From Mycobacterium paragordonae (GTDB lineage: Bacteria; Actinomycetota; Actinomycetes; Mycobacteriales; Mycobacteriaceae), in the NCBI RefSeq assembly GCF_003614435.1, contig NZ_CP025546.1:2108001-2172000 (forward strand): a stretch of DNA of 64,000 nt. Reading direction: 5' to 3'. This document shows, piece by piece, positions 59,792 to 64,000 of the stretch. The position numbers were made by a program, and so were the translations under genes. Position 1 is the first letter of the stretch; every line of letters starts with the position of its first letter. The notes under the pieces are model-generated. The model was not told the DNA's origin. It worked only from the letters and a program-made list of their open reading frames with translations, and made no database searches.

Positions 59792-60442
59792 ATGTACGAC
59801 CTCGAGGACACCATCCGGCAGCGCCGGTCCAGCCGCATGTTCCTGCCCGACCCGGTACCGCGACAGTTGGTCGAAGAGTCACTGGCGCTGGCGATGCATG
59901 CGCCGTCCAACTCCAATGTCCAGCCGTGGCAGGTCGTTTTCGCCAGCGGCGCGGCCAGGAACCGGTTGGTTTCGGCGCTGTTGGCCCAGGCCCGCTCTGA
60001 ACCGCCCAGGGTTCCGCAGCTACCACCGGCTTTCGCGCACCTGCGGCGGGAACTGGGCGCGCAAGTCTACGGCTCGATGGGGATCGCCCGCGACGACGCG
60101 GCCGCGCGCCAGGAAGCGGTGCTGCGCAACTGGGAATTCTTTCGCGCTCCGCTGGGCGGGGTCGTGTTCATGCACCAGGACCTGGATGTCGTCGACGGCA
60201 TGGGTGTCGGGATGTTTCTGCAGAACCTGTTGTTGGCCTTGACCGCTCGCGGACTCGGTACCTGTGTTCAGGTGTCGATCGCCGGCTACCCGGAGATCGT
60301 CCGCGAGCAACTGGGCATCGCCGCCGACATGCGCATTCTGTGCGGTCTGGCGGTCGGCTACCCGGACCCGGACTTTCCGGCCAACTCGCTGCGGATCGGC
60401 CGCGACAGCCTGGACAAGCACGCGGTGTTCCTGGACGAATGA
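59792..60442 (+). CDS. Nitroreductase-family FMN oxidoreductase
   Basis: A 216-aa protein. DLEDTIRQRRSSRMFLPDPVP and LALAMHAPSNSNVQPWQVVFA form the FMN phosphate/ring contacts. GMGVGMFLQNLLLALTARGLGTCVQ and ILCGLAVGYPDPDFPANSLRIGRDSL are also family marks. ATG 59792 follows AGGAGGAAG; the frame is open to a TTG at 59768 that overlaps the previous gene. Likely reduces quinones or nitro compounds with NAD(P)H; coupled with the upstream MDR. Ends 1 nt before the stop of the convergent SDR gene. Confidence 0.9.
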   Translation: MYDLEDTIRQRRSSRMFLPDPVPRQLVEESLALAMHAPSNSNVQPWQVVFASGAARNRLVSALLAQARSEPPRVPQLPPAFAHLRRELGAQVYGSMGIARDDAAARQEAVLRNWEFFRAPLGGVVFMHQDLDVVDGMGVGMFLQNLLLALTARGLGTCVQVSIAGYPEIVREQLGIAADMRILCGLAVGYPDPDFPANSLRIGRDSLDKHAVFLDE

Positions 60443-60443
60443 G

Positions 60444-61274
60444 CTAGCTGCCCGGGAAGTTCACGTCCTTCGTGACGGACTTCCACTCCTCGATCGACGC
60501 CGAGGTCGCGGCGATCTTGTCCCGCATCGCTTTCAGCACGTCACGTCCCAGCAGCAGCCGCAACGGGGGATCGTCGAGTTCGGTCACCATCAGCACCGCC
60601 TCAGCGACCTTGCGCGGATCGCCCGGCAGGTGGTCGGCGAATTGCTTGATCAGGTCCTTGCGCGCGGCGACGTCGGCGTAATCGGCGATCGGAGTGCCGG
60701 TTTCCTTCATCGATCTGGTCGCCCAGTCGGTGCGAAACGCGCCGGGTTCGATTGCGGTCACCTTGATCCCGAGCGGTCGGACCTCGGTGGCCAGAGCTTC
60801 GGTCACCGCTTCCAACGCAAATTTGGTGGACGAGTAGTAGGCGTTGGGTGGGTTGGCCACCAGGCCGGTCATCGACGAGATGTTGACGATGTGTCCGGCG
60901 CGGCGGGCGCGCATTTCCGGCAGCACCGCCTTGATCATGTCGACCGCCCCGAAGTAGTTGACGTCGAACAGTTTCCGGACCTCGGCGTCCTCGCCCTCCT
61001 CCACGGCCGAGAGATAGCCGTGGCCGGCGTTGTTGACCAGCACGTCGATTCCGCCGAACGCCTGCTCGGCCGCGCCGACCGCGTCCGCGATCTGAGCGGC
61101 GTCGGTGACGTCCAGTGCCAACACCAAAGCCCGACCACCGAATTCGTTCGCAAGGTCTTGCACCGCCTCGACCCGCCGCGCGGTCACCGCGACGCTGTGG
61201 CCCGCTTGCAATGCGCCACGGGCGATCTCGCGGCCGAACCCGGTGGAGCAGCCGGTCACTAACCACCGCGCCAT
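60444..61274 (-). CDS. Short-chain dehydrogenase/reductase
   Basis: A 276-aa classical SDR. Cofactor loop VTGCSTGFGREIARGAL at ~6-22, DVTD, NNAGHGYLSAVEE, catalytic Ser in VNISSMTGLVANP, YYSSTKFALEAV (YxxxK) and EPGAFRTDW. The Arg after strand 2 (TARRVEAV) suggests NADP. ATG 61274 is 1 nt downstream of the previous stop, so it ends a tight leftward operon with a DUF1214-like protein and a sulfotransferase. This gene set is reminiscent of Rv3529c-Rv3531c, from the steroid/lipid-catabolism region of M. tuberculosis. The longer frame to 61445 is not used. Confidence 0.92.
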   Translation of the reverse strand: MARWLVTGCSTGFGREIARGALQAGHSVAVTARRVEAVQDLANEFGGRALVLALDVTDAAQIADAVGAAEQAFGGIDVLVNNAGHGYLSAVEEGEDAEVRKLFDVNYFGAVDMIKAVLPEMRARRAGHIVNISSMTGLVANPPNAYYSSTKFALEAVTEALATEVRPLGIKVTAIEPGAFRTDWATRSMKETGTPIADYADVAARKDLIKQFADHLPGDPRKVAEAVLMVTELDDPPLRLLLGRDVLKAMRDKIAATSASIEEWKSVTKDVNFPGS

Positions 61275-61275
61275 C

Positions 61276-62520
61276 TCAGGGCGTCCCTTCCGGCAGGCGC
61301 CGCAGATAGGCCGCTCGCCGGTCGGCCAACTCCGCTGCCCGCTGTTCGGAACCCACCCGCAGCAGGTGCGGCACTTCAGCATCGAGCCGATCCAACTTGA
61401 CCACCCGCCCGTGCGCGCCGAGACCCGCGCGCGGTCCCGTCGCACCGAATTCCGCCATCCGCAGGGTCAGGATCGCTTCGCGCAGTCCGTCCGTATCGAT
61501 CCAATTCGCCACGCCCGGATCCTCCGGCGCAATCACATAGGTATAGGTGCCGTCTTCGTTGGCCACCGACTGCGCCTTGTTCAGGCTGCCGGTGCGGTCG
61601 ATGATGTCCAGCGTGGTGCCCCAGATATTGCTCAGCGGCACGGTGAAGTATTCGGCGCCGCCGTCATTGAGGTCGACCACAAACGCCTCGTCCGGAGCGA
61701 GATCGAACCGGCCCATGACGTAGAACTGGTTGCGCATCGCGCCGTCGGTGTCGGCGGACCAGGCCAGGTCGAAGTGGTTGGCCGGCATCTTGTACACGCC
61801 GTGGCTGAGCTTGCCGGTGAAGTTCGCGAAATAGGCCATCATCGCGGCTGTCGCCTCCGCCTGCTCATCAAGGGTGCGGGCCGGCGCCGCCGGGGCGCTG
61901 CCAAGCCGTTGTATCTCAAAGTGATTGGGGTCATCGCGACCCCAGTCGAGCAGCATGTCGCGGATGTAGAACTCATGCGCCTGCGGGGTACTCTGCACGT
62001 GGTTGGGGCGGCCGTTGGCCGGGTCGGAGTCGACGGTGATGGTGAAGCTTCCGTCGGAGTCGACCGCCATGGTGCGGCCGTTGAGTACGTCGACGGTGCC
62101 CATGTGCGCGTCCCACAGGGTGAAGTAGTTCTCGGTCATCCGGTGCTCACCCACCCGTCCGTGGATCTCGTAGCGTTCGTCGCCGGAGATCGGTATCACC
62201 CGGTACACGCTGTCGGGATTGTCTATCCCCCAACGGGATCCAGGGATGCGCCGGCCGTCCACCGGGTGCGCCAACCGGGTGATGCAGCTGACCTTGGGCC
62301 GCAGCTTGTCCTGGTTCGACGACCACACCGCCGCCGAGAACATCACTTCGGCGAAGGCGTCGTCGAAGCGCCCGCGCATTGCCTCGGATGCCTTCGCGCG
62401 GCCCAGCCAAGTCTGGGCGACGTCGCGGTAGGCGGCTTTGACGGTGGGATGTTCGATGAGCTCCAGGGCGGCCAGTTCCTGTTCGCGCTGGGACGCGGTG
62501 GATACCGGATGGTCGGTCAT
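61276..62520 (-). CDS. DUF1214-like conserved protein
   Basis: A 414-aa soluble protein. N-terminal helices (AALELIEHPTVKAAYRDVAQTW), a middle beta-rich part (GIDNPDSVYRVIPISGDERYEIHGR, NYFTLWDAHMG) and a C-terminal segment WGTTLDIIDRTGSLNKAQS then NEDGTYTYVIAPEDPGVANWIDT resembling DUF1214. Similar in kind to Rv3531c (recall). No catalytic residues recognised. ATG overlaps the sulfotransferase stop (ATGA), and its stop abuts the SDR start. Function unknown; context suggests lipid or steroid metabolism. Confidence 0.75.
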   Translation of the reverse strand: MTDHPVSTASQREQELAALELIEHPTVKAAYRDVAQTWLGRAKASEAMRGRFDDAFAEVMFSAAVWSSNQDKLRPKVSCITRLAHPVDGRRIPGSRWGIDNPDSVYRVIPISGDERYEIHGRVGEHRMTENYFTLWDAHMGTVDVLNGRTMAVDSDGSFTITVDSDPANGRPNHVQSTPQAHEFYIRDMLLDWGRDDPNHFEIQRLGSAPAAPARTLDEQAEATAAMMAYFANFTGKLSHGVYKMPANHFDLAWSADTDGAMRNQFYVMGRFDLAPDEAFVVDLNDGGAEYFTVPLSNIWGTTLDIIDRTGSLNKAQSVANEDGTYTYVIAPEDPGVANWIDTDGLREAILTLRMAEFGATGPRAGLGAHGRVVKLDRLDAEVPHLLRVGSEQRAAELADRRAAYLRRLPEGTP

Positions 62521-63680
62521 GCGTTGCTCCTGTCTCGGAAACGCTTGTTGTACAACGTGAAACGTTCATCGATCTGCTCGGGGCACAGGCCGTAATCGGC
62601 GAGCCGGTAGGGCGGGCGCGCGTCTTCGCGTGGACGAACCTGCAGCCAGTGCCGCATTGCCTGCTGCGCCTGGTCGGTCAGTGGCACACCGATGGCCTCG
62701 TAGACGCGGGATACCTGCCTGATCGGATCGGCGACCGCATCGTCGAACTGAATGTCGGTGACGCATAAGGGGTCCCACTGGTCCCGAACCGCCATCGCCC
62801 GGTCATTCGTCCATCCCATGCGCTGCAACCATTCCGCGCCCACCCGGTGCGCGTCGACGTCATCGGCGTGCATCGCGTGCAACGTCGCGTTCAGGCTGGC
62901 GCCCGACGCGATCGTGGTCCGCGGGTCGCGGTGCATATGGACCAGGTGCAGTCCGGGGAACCTGGCGCGCAGCACATTCAGGTAGCCCAGGTGCGCCGGC
63001 GACTTGAGTACCCAGCGCTCCCCGTGGACACCGCGTCGGCGCTTCTGCCACTGCAGGAACTGCAGCATGCGGTGCAGGTGATCGTAGGCGGGCGTGAAGT
63101 TCTGCTGGTCGAGCCAGGACCGGTAATGCGGCAGCTGTGCGCCGGACTCGGGGACGTGCGACAAGAACGCGTCGGCCAGAAAGACGATCTCCTCCTCGGC
63201 TTCCCGCGCGTACATCGGGTGGATGGTGAACAGATCGGGTGCGAGCTCGCGCGATTTCGCCTCGCGCGCTTCGCTGATCGCGATGCGGGGGTCGGTGCCG
63301 GTGAACGTCTCGTCGAGTTTCGGTGCGACCTCGACGACCTCCCACCCGTAGGCACACAGGAAGCGCGGGTCGGCCGCCAGCAGCCGCTGCACCAAAGTGG
63401 TTCCGCTGCGCATCATCCCGACGACGACGATCGGGGCGGCGACCTGTTCGTCGAGTATCTCCGGGTGGCGCCTGATCCACTCCTGCGCGCGAAGCCGCAT
63501 CCGCAGGCTGTGCACGATCCCGGACCGCAGGATGTGGGTGCCGATCGGGTTGAGGTCCGCGCGTTCGTAGTCGGTCAGCAGCACCCGCAGCGGACGTTCG
63601 AATTCCCCCGGGCCCCAATCGGTTAGCGACTCCTTGCGTTGCGCCTCGGCCAGCATCGCCGCGGCGTCGAACGGCGTCAC
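62517..63680 (-). CDS. Sulfotransferase-family protein (Rv3529c-like)
   Basis: A 387-aa PAPS-type sulfotransferase fold. The 5'-phosphosulfate loop is IVVVGMMRSGTTLVQRLLAADP (RSGTT at 91-95) and the 3'-phosphate loop LHLVHMHRDPRTTIASGASL. Also WVLKSPAHLGYLNVLRARFPG. Length is close to Rv3529c (384 aa). The acceptor is unknown. GTG at 63683 or 63680 lies on the stop of the upstream gene (TAGTGGTG), so translation is coupled; the open frame to 63752 is not used. Second gene of the leftward cassette. Confidence 0.88.
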   Translation of the reverse strand: MTPFDAAAMLAEAQRKESLTDWGPGEFERPLRVLLTDYERADLNPIGTHILRSGIVHSLRMRLRAQEWIRRHPEILDEQVAAPIVVVGMMRSGTTLVQRLLAADPRFLCAYGWEVVEVAPKLDETFTGTDPRIAISEAREAKSRELAPDLFTIHPMYAREAEEEIVFLADAFLSHVPESGAQLPHYRSWLDQQNFTPAYDHLHRMLQFLQWQKRRRGVHGERWVLKSPAHLGYLNVLRARFPGLHLVHMHRDPRTTIASGASLNATLHAMHADDVDAHRVGAEWLQRMGWTNDRAMAVRDQWDPLCVTDIQFDDAVADPIRQVSRVYEAIGVPLTDQAQQAMRHWLQVRPREDARPPYRLADYGLCPEQIDERFTLYNKRFRDRSNA

Positions 63681-63682
63681 CA

Positions 63683-64000
63683 CTAGAACTTCAGGTGCTG
63701 GCTGACGTCGCCGACCTGGTCGACGAACATCGTCCGGCTGTCGAACCACCACACCCCGTCGAGCCGGTGGAAGGTGTCCTTGTAGTGGCCGGTCACGATC
63801 ACCTGCAGCGGCAGCTCAGTTGTGGCCTGCGTGACGCAGTAGTACGACGTGCTGGTCGCCGTCCCGGTCAAGTCATCGATGTGCAGCTGCACGTTGGTGG
63901 TGTTGTGTTTGGTCTTCGGGGTGCCGTCCTCGTAGATCCGGGTGGCCATGTCATACATCTGGCGCACCCGGGCGGCTCCGGCGAACACCGTCTCCGGCGG
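63683..64000 (-). CDS. SnoaL/NTF2-like protein, partial (start beyond window)
   Basis: The last ~105 codons of a small alpha+beta-barrel protein: GAARVRQMYDMATRIYEDG, TNVQLHIDDLTGTATSTSYYCV, VIVTGHYKDTFHRLDGVWWFDSRTMFVDQVGDVSQHL. This is the SnoaL-like (NTF2) cone-fold pattern seen in ring-hydroxylating-dioxygenase beta-like and ketosteroid-isomerase-like proteins. The frame stays open to the window edge. Its stop overlaps the sulfotransferase start. Probably first or near-first gene of the lipid/steroid-type cassette. Confidence 0.85.
   Translation of the reverse strand, partial: PPETVFAGAARVRQMYDMATRIYEDGTPKTKHNTTNVQLHIDDLTGTATSTSYYCVTQATTELPLQVIVTGHYKDTFHRLDGVWWFDSRTMFVDQVGDVSQHLKF

Overview
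The window is chromosomal DNA of a slow-growing Mycobacterium outside the M. tuberculosis complex. The evidence is high GC, many GTG starts, MmpS/MmpL, LppZ, Cfp6 and DoxX orthologues, an ESX-type ATPase and a very large PE_PGRS gene. From about 10.1 kb to 58.8 kb the gene order follows, in inverted orientation, the M. tuberculosis block Rv3013-gatCA-pfkA-gatB ... ung (Rv3013 to Rv2976c). Both ends and several insertions are accessory.

Layout. 1-3.1 kb: the end of a sensor kinase, then a leftward, tightly packed metal-export-like operon made of an ABC ATPase, a 38-codon ORF, a PacL/DUF1490 protein and a permease with a CtpC-like metal-binding N-terminus. 3.5-4.6 kb: an OmpR-type regulator behind a degraded membrane-protein gene. 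4.65-8.1 kb: a perfect palindrome, then mmpS-mmpL. 8.1-10 kb: a GAF-GGDEF-EAL c-di-GMP enzyme. 10.1-16.7 kb: an ACT-domain protein diverging from gatC-gatA-pfkA, an inserted EspI-like ATPase, and gatB. 16.7-21 kb: Rv3008-like, flavin reductase-like, lppZ, a LuxR/glycine-rich chimera, doxX and cfp6. 21-24.8 kb: the ilvB1-ilvN-ilvC branched-chain operon behind a leader peptide. 25-28.9 kb: WrbA, a phytoene-dehydrogenase-like protein and a glycosyltransferase. 28.9-29.3 kb: a 112-bp tandem repeat. 29.3-31.9 kb: serA1-leuB, converging on an MFS gene. 33.3-36 kb: a FAH-family gene, gltX, tRNA-Gln and tRNA-Glu. 36-40.3 kb: PPOX, an IclR regulator diverging from leuC-leuD, and hupB. 40.4-45.5 kb: ppk-mutT1, fbiD/cofC and gpsA. 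45.8-55 kb: a 3084-residue PE_PGRS. 55-58.8 kb: ddlA, DUF3515, thiL, DUF1330 and ung. 58.8-64 kb: a quinone-reductase-like MDR and a nitroreductase, then a leftward SnoaL-sulfotransferase-DUF1214-like-SDR cassette.

The genes form functional sets. Leucine/valine/isoleucine synthesis is covered by ilvBNC, leuB and leuCD with an IclR (NdgR/LtbR-like) regulator. Indirect Gln-tRNA synthesis is covered by a GluRS, tRNA-Gln, tRNA-Glu and all three GatCAB subunits. Cell-wall and lipid functions include MmpS/L, Ddl and GpsA. Polyphosphate/nucleotide and F420 metabolism are represented by ppk, mutT1 and fbiD.

The most novel-looking element is the metal-export-like operon at 570-3112. It puts PacL and a CtpC-type metal-binding domain, both normally partners of P1B-ATPases, with a FetAB-like ABC exporter. 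Other points of interest are paired related palindromes at the gatC/ACT divergent promoter, an exactly 648-bp-periodic PE_PGRS, a covarying dispersed hairpin family, and a branched-chain-residue leader peptide before ilvB1.
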